Origin: an uncultured Prevotellaceae bacterium
GTDB lineage: Bacteria > Bacteroidota > Bacteroidia > Bacteroidales > Bacteroidaceae
Assembly: GCA_947176655.1 (NCBI GenBank)
Contig: CAMWRK010000121.1
Coordinates: 1-6,710 of the forward strand
Length of the DNA: 6,710 nt
Direction: 5' to 3'
Shown here in pieces: positions 1 through 5,790 of the stretch (positions are counted from its first letter, which is position 1; every line of letters begins with the position of its first letter). The position numbers and the translations under genes are program-made. The notes beneath the pieces are model-generated. The model was not told the DNA's origin. It searched no databases and saw only the letters and a list, made by a program, of their open reading frames with translations.

Positions 1-86
1 TCGCGCTTAAGACCACGGTCTTTCGACCCGAAGACCGCGATGTCTTTTTGGGGGGTATGCGAGATGCCTGGCACAGGAAGACGTAA
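1..86 (+). CDS. C-terminal end of an unidentified protein (partial)
   Basis: Reading frame 3 of the plus strand is open from the window edge to a TAA at 84-86 and gives a 27-residue tail ending ...FRPEDRDVFLGGMRDAWHRKT. The mix of charged and hydrophobic residues (RPEDRD, then an amphipathic stretch FLGGMRDAW) resembles a genuine protein C-terminus. The other open frame here (frame 1, running on to 399) has a composition unlike a folded protein. The gene body lies outside the window and I do not recognise the family. It would be convergent with the flavodiiron gene ending at 694. The call rests on composition and an in-frame stop only, so it is tentative. Confidence 0.42.
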   Translation, partial: ALKTTVFRPEDRDVFLGGMRDAWHRKT

Positions 87-346
87 CGCACATTTATGCG
101 TCAGTACAATACGCTGGAATGCTATAGTAACATCTTGCAATACAATAAGATATGAAGGAATCAATGTGAATGACGGGAAGCGCGTTCCCAATTGGGAGTC
201 TGCATGGTCTGTCAGATTCTCTTCTGCCCTACACCCAAATACCGGCTTTTGTACTGAGGGCATCGGACAGATTACGTCAGTCACGGCGCTGATGTATAAT
301 GATTTTTCAACAAGACACAGGTACTATCCACACTATTTTGCTACCG

Positions 347-452
347 GACACATATATGCGGCCATGACTACATTGCGCATACCTGAGCACCATGCATAAG
401 ACACATATATGCGGCCATGACTACATTGCGCATACCTGAGCACCATGCATAA
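347..452. repeat. Exact 53-bp tandem duplication (2.0 copies)
   Basis: Positions 347-399 and 400-452 are identical over 53 bp, each starting GACACATATATGCGGCC and ending GCACCATGCATAA. The identity stops exactly at both ends: base 346 is G where 399 is A, and base 400 is G where 453 is T. Each copy contains a 6-bp inverted repeat TATGCG/CGCATA with a 15-nt loop (355-360 with 376-381, and 408-413 with 429-434). A palindromic ATGCAT sits near the end of each copy. The length is not a multiple of three, which argues against a coding repeat. Complete identity suggests a recent duplication or selection on both copies. Confidence 0.95.
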
Positions 453-596
453 TATACCTCTGCCGTGGACTTTATATGAATTTCCCAACATCGGACAACA
501 AAATGCAGACAATGGACAGGAGGGAGCATTTTGTAGGCACCAAGACATAGCTACGGGTACACTGCGGATTAAGCAAAGAGCACAAAGGGTATAAAA

Positions 597-639
597 TGGG
601 ACGGTGTGTCAGGTTTTCGAATCCTGGCACACCGTCTTA
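597..639. terminator. Strong hairpin, probable terminator between convergent genes
   Basis: The arms GACGGTGTGTCAGG (600-613) and CCTGGCACACCGTC (623-636) pair over 14 bp around a 9-nt loop TTTTCGAAT. In plus-strand RNA the stem extends to 17 pairs (597-599 with 637-639) using G-U wobbles, and the internal T609/G627 is also a wobble. In minus-strand RNA these wobble positions become A/C mismatches. On the minus strand the hairpin lies 55 nt after the flavodiiron stop and is followed by CCATTTTATA. That is a weak U-tract, so a terminator role for the minus strand unit is plausible but not textbook. On the plus side the following sequence is only moderately T-rich. It may act in both directions. 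Confidence 0.6.
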
Positions 640-693
640 CGATACGTTGTTTCTGTTCCGAAAAGGTTGTCCCGTTTCAGTTTTGTGTGAATG

Positions 694-1884
694 TTATTGC
701 CCGCAGCTGCAACAGCAGTCGCACAGCATGGCATCGGCTAGGGCTTCCAGTTTCGGGATGTCGCTGTCTTTCAGTTTGCCCCATACGGTGACAACAGGTT
801 CGACGATGTCGCATTGTTTCATACACTCTATCATCTGACGCATGGTCTTGGCAGCTGTCGGAGCCCAGCTGCCGTTTTCCACAAGGCCGAAGCGGCGGCG
901 TTGGTAGTTCTTTATTTGCAGATGGTGCAGGAAATCGTGCATGGGGGGGAAGACACCGGCATCGTATGAGGAGGCGCAGCAGATGACGCGCGGATAGCGG
1001 AAAGCATCTTCTATGACCTCTGCCATGTCGTCCCGGGACAGGTCGCTGAGCACCACTTTAGCGGCACCTTTTTCTTTGAGAATGGCTGCCAGGCGGCGGG
1101 CTGCCTCTGCCGTATTGCCGTGTATGCTGGCATAGGCCACCAGTATGCCGTCGCTCTCCGGTTCGTATCTGCTCCATGTGTCATACAGACGCACTGCCTC
1201 TCCCAAGGCTTCGCCACGTAGCACTGGGCCGTGCAATGGCATTATGGCCTCTATGTCAAGCGCAGCGGCCTTTTTGAGTACGTTTTGTACCTGTACACCG
1301 TATTTCCCGCAGATGTTGAAGTAGTAGCGCCGTGCTTCGCAGGCCCAGTCGCCGCTCTCGTTGCAAAGGGCACCGAACTTGCCGAAGCCGTCGGCGGCGA
1401 AGAGAATCTTTTCCGTGGGTTCGTATGTCATCATCACTTCGGGCCAGTGTACCATGGGGGCGGCAATAAAGTGCAGCTCGTGCGTGCCCAATGATAGGGT
1501 GTCGCCTTCCTTTACCACCATTATGCGGCTCTCGAAAGATTCGGCATCGAAATAGTGTGACAGCATCTTGACCGTCTGTGCGGTGCATACAAGAGTGAGG
1601 TTGGGGTACATCTGCATTGTCTTGCCAACAAGAGCCGAATGATCAGGCTCCATGTGCTGGCATACGATGTAGTCGGGAGTGCGTCCGTCAAGGGCGGCTT
1701 CGAGATTCTTGTACCATTCTTTCTCCTTGCGTTTGTCTGCCGTGTCCATTATGGCAACCTTGCTGTCAAGTATTACCCAACTGTTGTAACTCATGCCATC
1801 GGGCACGATGTACTGGCTCTCGAAGAGGTCGATGTCCAGATCATCGGCTCCGATATAAATAATGTCTTGTGTTCCGTTTGTCAT
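694..1884 (-). CDS. fprA: A-type flavodiiron protein (O2/NO reductase)
   Basis: This 396-residue cytoplasmic flavodiiron protein belongs to the family that reduces O2 to water and/or NO to N2O in anaerobes. The N-terminal metallo-beta-lactamase-like domain (about 1-240) carries the full di-iron ligand set: H77, E79 and D81 with adjacent H82 (HMEPDH), then H146 (MVHWPE), D165 (AADGFG) and H218 (PLHGP). The C-terminal flavodoxin domain starts near G246 and shows the FMN phosphate loop SIHGNT (253-258) followed by the SSYDAG segment (305-310). Length fits a class A enzyme with no fused rubredoxin, and no rubredoxin or reductase gene is in view, so the electron donor is unknown. The last nine residues, CDCCCSCGQ, are unusual. 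The ATG at 1884 is preceded by an A/T-rich leader without a Shine-Dalgarno sequence, normal for Bacteroidetes. The gene follows the acyltransferase fusion by 50 bp with no promoter seen, so it is probably co-transcribed. Preference for O2 or NO cannot be read from sequence. Confidence 0.95.
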   Translation of the reverse strand: MTNGTQDIIYIGADDLDIDLFESQYIVPDGMSYNSWVILDSKVAIMDTADKRKEKEWYKNLEAALDGRTPDYIVCQHMEPDHSALVGKTMQMYPNLTLVCTAQTVKMLSHYFDAESFESRIMVVKEGDTLSLGTHELHFIAAPMVHWPEVMMTYEPTEKILFAADGFGKFGALCNESGDWACEARRYYFNICGKYGVQVQNVLKKAAALDIEAIMPLHGPVLRGEALGEAVRLYDTWSRYEPESDGILVAYASIHGNTAEAARRLAAILKEKGAAKVVLSDLSRDDMAEVIEDAFRYPRVICCASSYDAGVFPPMHDFLHHLQIKNYQRRRFGLVENGSWAPTAAKTMRQMIECMKQCDIVEPVVTVWGKLKDSDIPKLEALADAMLCDCCCSCGQ

Positions 1885-1934
1885 AACCGTTAATTTATAT
1901 TTATGTTATCTTGTCCTGTTAATGATTGTCTGTT

Positions 1935-4487
1935 TTATGCCTTTACAGATGTTATTGCCTCGCGCACACGATTTGCTATGGTGTCATAATCGCGTGATTT
2001 TGCATCGGGCATTACGGGCGGCAGATATTCCACGCTGACGGGTCTGGGCAACGGGAACTTCCTTGTGCGCGGCCAAGCCTCGTAGGCTCCGCTTATACGT
2101 ACCGGTATCACAGGCACGCCGAGTTCGGTGGCCAGAATGGCAAAGGTCTTCTTGAACTCTCCGGTCTGTCCGTCGCGGGTGCGTGTTCCCTCGGGGAAGA
2201 TGACGAGGTTCTGCCCGCGCCGCAGCACGGCGGCCATTTCAAGGATGGATTCCTTGAGGCGTGTCCGTTCCATGATGATGATGTTGTTGCGGCGCGCCAA
2301 CATGGTTCGCAGCTTGCCGCGCACGTGTTCCTCTGTGGCATAGAAGTAGCATTCGCGTATCTGTTTTGCTGTCATGCCTGCCAATGCCAGCGGTCCGTCC
2401 ATGAAACTTTGGTGATTGGGTGCCAGGATGTATGGGCCTGAAGCGGGAATGTTCTCACGTCCTTTGACTGTAAGGCCGTTGTAGAGCCGTATGAAGCTTG
2501 TTATCATCCATGCCCATACGTTCATCAGCGGTGAGGTGTAGCGTTCATATCTGTCTTGCTTCATATTGGTGTCCAAAGTCGGTTCCGGGTCTGAAAGCAG
2601 GCGTTGCCAATCTATGTCTTCAGTTTCCATGCGCGTCTTGTTGGCCTTGATGTGGCGTGCCAGGGCACTGATGCTTGCAAAGGTGGTAAGTTCTTCCGCG
2701 CTGATATATATGCCGAAGGAGTATTCTATGAATGCCTGCATGCCTATGCGGTCCAGCGAGTCCATGGCAAGGTCTGTTTCTACGTGGTCAGTAGGACGTA
2801 CGGACAGTTTTTTTTCTGTCTCTATGTAACGCTTCAGCATGCGGTATTCCTCTATGTCCGGTTCCTTGGCCACAATGTCTGATGCCGGAGTGGCATCCGT
2901 TTGTCTGTCTATGATGTCTTTCAGACGGAAGCGTTGCAGTTTTTCAAGTTTCGTGCGTGGCAGTTCGCCGCGGAATATGCACAGAGACATCACCTTCTTG
3001 TACTGAGGCACGCTGTGGTTGTAATGTTCCAGCACCTCGCGCTTGATGGTTTCCTCCACTTGGACGTCCGTGAGATTTCCTGCCCATGCCTGCTGTGGCA
3101 CTATGATGGCGCACAACAGGTCGCCCTTCTGCGTTATTGCTGCCTCATGTATGTAGTCTGTATATTTTTCAAGTTTGGCCTCTATCTCGGACGGCTGTAC
3201 GTTCTTGCCGTTGGCCAGAACGATGATTTCCTTGCAGCGTCCGGTTATGTAGACACGTCCTTTCTCGTCGAAGCGTGCCAGGTCTCCGGTGTGGATGAAA
3301 CCGTCGCTGTCTATTGTCGCCGCAGTCTCCTCCGGTCTGTTGTAGTATCCGGCCATGACGTTAGGCCCTTTGGCGCATAGTTCGCCGATAACGACATTGC
3401 CGTTTTCTGTGATGCCCATTTCACTGGGAATAATCTTGCATTCCACGGAAGGCAGAGGCAGGCCTACGCATCCCGGTATGTAGTCGCCCGGACGTGTGAA
3501 GGCTATTATCGGAGCAGTCTCCGTCATGCCATATCCTTCAAGCAGATTCAGTCCCAGCGTTTCCAGCCCGCGCCCAATCTCGGCATCGAGAGCCGCGCCT
3601 CCGCTGACACAGTATTTGATGTGTCCGCCCATCTTCTTGTGCAGGCTGTGGAAGATGATGCGTGACAGGATAGGGCTTTTGGCCCATGCGCACAGGCGGA
3701 ACAGCCCTCGGGTTATGGCGCGGGCGTTTATCTGCTTCATTATACCTGTGTAGAGCGTCTGCCACAGGCGTGGCACACCAATGAATATTGCTACCTGTCC
3801 ACGGCATAGGGTGTCCATTATTTCTGGGCCGGTCATGCCTGGGCTTATGGCCACTCCGCCGCCCTTCAGCAACGGGACTATCATGCACCCCTGCAACGGC
3901 AGGACATGATGCAGTGGCAGGAGAATGAGGGCGCGGCGTTCGCTGTTGTAGATACATACCTCGTCCGAGACACCGCGCATGTTTGCCTTCAGGTTGGCAA
4001 AGGTGAGCATGACACCCTTTGGTGACCCCGTTGTTCCTGATGTGTATATGATTACAGCCGTTTCCGCATCTTCCCGTGTCCATACGGATGGCTGCGGAGC
4101 ATCATCGCCATATTCGGGAATGTCGCATTTCTCGTATTGGTCTATATGCAGCAGGTGAACGCTGCATCCGGATTGGGCAATGGCTTCGCTGGCAATGGCC
4201 TCACGCTCGTAGGATGTCCATATATACTTGCAACCGCTGTCCTTCAGTATATAGGCGAGATCCTGCGGAGTGGACGATGCATCCACGGGGATGGCAATGC
4301 CGCCGTTTCTCCAGATGGAGAAGAAGGCATATATCCATCCTGCGCGGTTCTCCGAGAAGATTATGGCTTTCTCCCCGTTGCCACTGGGTGTGTGCAGAGC
4401 AAAATTGTCTATGTGCTGAAGCATGGAACGGTAACTGATATTACCGTGTGCTGTAACAATGGCTGTCTTGTTGAAATCCTTTATCAT
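1935..4487 (-). CDS. Acyl-adenylate ligase / acyl-carrier / PlsC acyltransferase fusion
   Basis: The predicted 850-residue protein has three domains. Residues about 1-525 form an ANL acyl-activating enzyme: ATP loop YTSGTTGSPKG (148-158), GYGMTET (318-324), TGD (400-402), hinge region ITGRCKEIIVLANGKNV (414-430), and a probable catalytic K516 in PRTKLEK, where the usual Gly before the Lys is Glu. Residues about 540-615 resemble an acyl-carrier domain with the phosphopantetheine motif MDSLD (Ser577). Residues about 655-850 are a PlsC-type acyltransferase with NHQSFMD (691-697) and FPEGTR (764-769). From family knowledge, it should activate a fatty acid, possibly load it on its own carrier domain, and acylate lysophospholipid or lysophosphatidate at the membrane. 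This resembles Aas in function but with the domains in the other order. An upstream ATG at 4610 is in frame, but the promoter and terminator at 4530-4604 lie inside that extension, so I place the start at 4487, preceded by AAGAAACA. Substrate and acceptor are inferred. Confidence 0.9.
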   Translation of the reverse strand: MIKDFNKTAIVTAHGNISYRSMLQHIDNFALHTPSGNGEKAIIFSENRAGWIYAFFSIWRNGGIAIPVDASSTPQDLAYILKDSGCKYIWTSYEREAIASEAIAQSGCSVHLLHIDQYEKCDIPEYGDDAPQPSVWTREDAETAVIIYTSGTTGSPKGVMLTFANLKANMRGVSDEVCIYNSERRALILLPLHHVLPLQGCMIVPLLKGGGVAISPGMTGPEIMDTLCRGQVAIFIGVPRLWQTLYTGIMKQINARAITRGLFRLCAWAKSPILSRIIFHSLHKKMGGHIKYCVSGGAALDAEIGRGLETLGLNLLEGYGMTETAPIIAFTRPGDYIPGCVGLPLPSVECKIIPSEMGITENGNVVIGELCAKGPNVMAGYYNRPEETAATIDSDGFIHTGDLARFDEKGRVYITGRCKEIIVLANGKNVQPSEIEAKLEKYTDYIHEAAITQKGDLLCAIIVPQQAWAGNLTDVQVEETIKREVLEHYNHSVPQYKKVMSLCIFRGELPRTKLEKLQRFRLKDIIDRQTDATPASDIVAKEPDIEEYRMLKRYIETEKKLSVRPTDHVETDLAMDSLDRIGMQAFIEYSFGIYISAEELTTFASISALARHIKANKTRMETEDIDWQRLLSDPEPTLDTNMKQDRYERYTSPLMNVWAWMITSFIRLYNGLTVKGRENIPASGPYILAPNHQSFMDGPLALAGMTAKQIRECYFYATEEHVRGKLRTMLARRNNIIIMERTRLKESILEMAAVLRRGQNLVIFPEGTRTRDGQTGEFKKTFAILATELGVPVIPVRISGAYEAWPRTRKFPLPRPVSVEYLPPVMPDAKSRDYDTIANRVREAITSVKA

Positions 4488-4512
4488 TGTTTCTTGCTGA
4501 AAGTTGTCCGGC

Positions 4513-4524
4513 GTACATGCGTAC
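4513..4524. promoter_or_regulatory. Imperfect dyad at the predicted transcription start
   Basis: GTACATGCGTAC is a near-palindrome with GTAC at both ends. It falls at about +2 to +13 relative to the start predicted from the promoter at 4530-4560. An inverted repeat at this position could be an operator for the lipid/flavodiiron unit. The motif is short, GTAC is itself palindromic, and no regulator is encoded nearby, so chance is a real possibility. Confidence 0.2.
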
Positions 4525-4529
4525 AGGCA

Positions 4530-4560
4530 CAAATTTATTCTATTTTTGCCACATAGCCAA
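4530..4560 (-). promoter_or_regulatory. Bacteroidetes-type promoter of the acyltransferase/flavodiiron unit
   Basis: On the minus strand TTG (4560-4558), a 20-nt spacer and TAAATTTG (4537-4530) match the known Bacteroidetes primary sigma consensus: a TTTG-like -33 box, 19-21 nt, and TAnnTTTG at -7. The -7 box is a perfect match; the -33 box has three of four bases. The expected transcription start is near 4526, giving a leader of about 39 nt to the ATG at 4487. The promoter follows directly after the terminator of the upstream unit and is the main reason for rejecting the longer N-terminus of the fusion protein. Confidence 0.75.
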
Positions 4561-4570
4561 GGATTGGGAT

Positions 4571-4604
4571 AAAAAATCACGGATGCCATGTCTGACATCC
4601 GTGA
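4571..4604 (-). terminator. Intrinsic terminator of the receptor/esterase unit
   Basis: On the minus strand the RNA forms a perfect 9-bp stem (TCACGGATG with CATCCGTGA, positions 4604-4596 and 4585-4577) with a 10-nt loop. The stem is followed immediately by six Ts (4576-4571). This is the classic shape of a Rho-independent terminator. It sits 70 nt after the esterase stop and just ahead of the next promoter. Confidence 0.88.
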
Positions 4605-4623
4605 ATGCAAAATCCTATAACCA

Positions 4624-4659
4624 TGCCTATATTTGCGTCAGTATCCGTAAATATAGGCA
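4624..4659. other. Long stem-loop in the esterase 3' untranslated region
   Basis: TGCCTATATTT (4624-4634) and AAATATAGGCA (4649-4659) are perfectly complementary over 11 bp. In plus-strand RNA the pairing continues to 14 bp through one G-U (4635/4648) and two more pairs, leaving an 8-nt loop. There is no T-run next to it on the minus strand, so it is not a terminator by itself. It stands between the esterase stop and the true terminator, where such stems can protect an mRNA 3' end. A perfect palindrome CAAACGTTTG (4658-4667) overlaps its right edge. The role is inferred from position only. Confidence 0.6.
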
Positions 4660-4673
4660 AACGTTTGTATGGC

Positions 4674-5759
4674 TTACCGGTGTTGAGGTGTTCTGCGTGG
4701 CACTATGTTCCGTAGTGCCGCTATGCTGTCTGCCCTTCTGATGCTGTCCTGCATGATGGCAAATGCAGCGGCTTGGGCATTGCTGTGGCCGTGGACATCT
4801 CTCTGTCCGGACGGAGTTAGCTGCCCTCTGCGCCGCATGCGGCTGTATGCCTGCGGCATGTTCCGCGTGCCGATGTAAATGTCGCGGTTGACCGGGCGTC
4901 CCTCATCGCTCAGACTGTGCGAAAAGAGCCATTCGTATGTTTCCTCCATGTAGAACAGACGGCACGGCTGGCCGTGGTCATAGCCTTTAAGACGTGAGTA
5001 TATGAGCCTGTCTCCTGGGGCATAACGCTTCATTGCCGCAACAACGCGGTCGCTGTTTTTTATGGGTACTGCTGTATCTGCTGTGCCGTGAAGAATCCAC
5101 AGCGGAACCTTGTTCAGATTTCCCAATGTCTTGCTTGTCGAACCGCCGCATATAGACATGGATGCCGCAATGCGGTCAGGGTATGCTGCCGGCAGATCCA
5201 GTGCACCATATCCGCCGAGACTCATGCCGAGGACATACACCCGTGCCGTGTCTATTCCGGCATGGGTGCGAGATGCCCATTCCACAAGATCCATTATCTT
5301 CCGCGGGCTCCATGCCCCGCCGGGATTCTGAGGAGCCAGAATATATGCGTCTATTTCCAGTCCACGGTTCATTGCATCCAGAGTGCCGTAGCTGAGCACC
5401 TGCCCGAGGTCGCGTCCGCACAGGCTGGCTCCGTGCAGGAATATTACAAGCGGTTTCTTTGTCTTCATGCGTTCCGCCTCCTCTCTTTCTCGCCAGTGCC
5501 GCCATTCATGGTTCCTGACGTGGAAGAGCTGTTCCAGGTTCATACGTTTCTGCAGTTCACTGTCTTCCGGGAGCATCGGTGCGAGAACAGATGCCGGAGA
5601 TTCCGGCGAGTAGAACCAGAAGTTATATCCTCCAGAGGCCAGATTCCTGTATGCATAAAGCTGCTGTGCGTGTCCCGTTGTGCCTGTTGCGAGAAGCAGG
5701 CATACGAGGGTGAGAAGTGGCAGAAACCGCGGTGTCGCGTGTATGTTCTTTCGCGTCAT
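4674..5759 (-). CDS. Secreted alpha/beta-hydrolase (esterase/peptidase type)
   Basis: This 361-residue protein has a typical Sec signal peptide: positively charged MTRK, a hydrophobic core at about 13-25 and a likely cleavage after GHA at residue 31. It should act in the periplasm or at the cell surface. The hydrolase core (about 100-282) shows the oxyanion segment FLHGAS (107-112), nucleophile elbow GMSLGG with Ser180, Asp228 in HGTAD and His262 in YDHG, which form a complete catalytic triad. The fold resembles the dienelactone hydrolase, prolyl-oligopeptidase and phospholipase/carboxylesterase groups; the substrate cannot be read from sequence. Residues about 285-361 form an Arg-rich extension beyond the last catalytic residue that I do not recognise. 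Cys20 is preceded by Val, so a lipoprotein anchor is unlikely. The gene starts 31 bp after the TonB receptor stop and is probably co-transcribed with it, suggesting action on the imported ligand. A stem-loop and terminator follow. Confidence 0.87.
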   Translation of the reverse strand: MTRKNIHATPRFLPLLTLVCLLLATGTTGHAQQLYAYRNLASGGYNFWFYSPESPASVLAPMLPEDSELQKRMNLEQLFHVRNHEWRHWREREEAERMKTKKPLVIFLHGASLCGRDLGQVLSYGTLDAMNRGLEIDAYILAPQNPGGAWSPRKIMDLVEWASRTHAGIDTARVYVLGMSLGGYGALDLPAAYPDRIAASMSICGGSTSKTLGNLNKVPLWILHGTADTAVPIKNSDRVVAAMKRYAPGDRLIYSRLKGYDHGQPCRLFYMEETYEWLFSHSLSDEGRPVNRDIYIGTRNMPQAYSRMRRRGQLTPSGQRDVHGHSNAQAAAFAIMQDSIRRADSIAALRNIVPRRTPQHR

Positions 5760-5790
5760 GGTACGTATGGTGCTTGTTGGTTGGCTTGGG

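Larger units (their letters stand above)
87..693. other. Long intergenic region without a convincing gene
   Basis: About 600 bases lie between the presumed plus-strand stop at 84-86 and the flavodiiron stop at 694. Small open frames occur on both strands (for example plus 40-399 and minus 333-548). They are rich in Cys, His, Trp and Tyr, match no family I know, and partly just translate the tandem repeat. What can be seen is: a short hairpin at 175-189 (GGGAA/TTCCC) overlapping a perfect palindrome CCCAATTGGG at 187-196; an exact 53-bp tandem duplication at 347-452; and a strong hairpin at 597-639. I found no perfect Bacteroidetes -7 box (TAnnTTTG) on either strand here. Confidence 0.6.

Noticed and set aside
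16..51. 7-bp hairpin CGGTCTT/AAGACCG (16-37) followed by TCTTTTT
   Set aside because: It has a terminator-like shape, but it falls inside the last codons of the presumed plus-strand gene, upstream of its stop, and the T-run is separated from the stem by five bases.
1..399. Plus-strand open frame from the left edge (first ATG at 40) to a TAA at 397-399
   Set aside because: Composition is unlike a folded protein, it matches no family I know, its end lies inside the first tandem-repeat copy, and frame 3 gives a more protein-like tail over the first 86 bases.
333..548. Minus-strand 71-residue frame
   Set aside because: It mainly translates the two copies of the tandem repeat and is very rich in Cys, Met and Tyr, with no recognisable start signal.
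582..590. Minus-strand TACCCTTTG as a promoter -7 box
   Set aside because: The spacing is one base longer than TAnnTTTG and no TTG is found about 20 bases upstream.
597..639. tRNA remnant or attachment site suggested by the TTCGAAT loop
   Set aside because: The loop has nine bases rather than a proper T-arm, no acceptor, D or anticodon arm is present, and the long single stem is better explained as a hairpin terminator.
1231..1494. Plus-strand open frames opposite the large minus-strand genes (for example here and at 2901-3380 or 5088-5807)
   Set aside because: They are antisense shadows of well-supported genes and show no family motifs.
4488..4610. N-terminal extension of the acyl-ligase fusion to the ATG at 4610
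   Set aside because: It would overlap the upstream terminator and contain the promoter; the ATG at 4487 starts where the ligase domain sequence begins.
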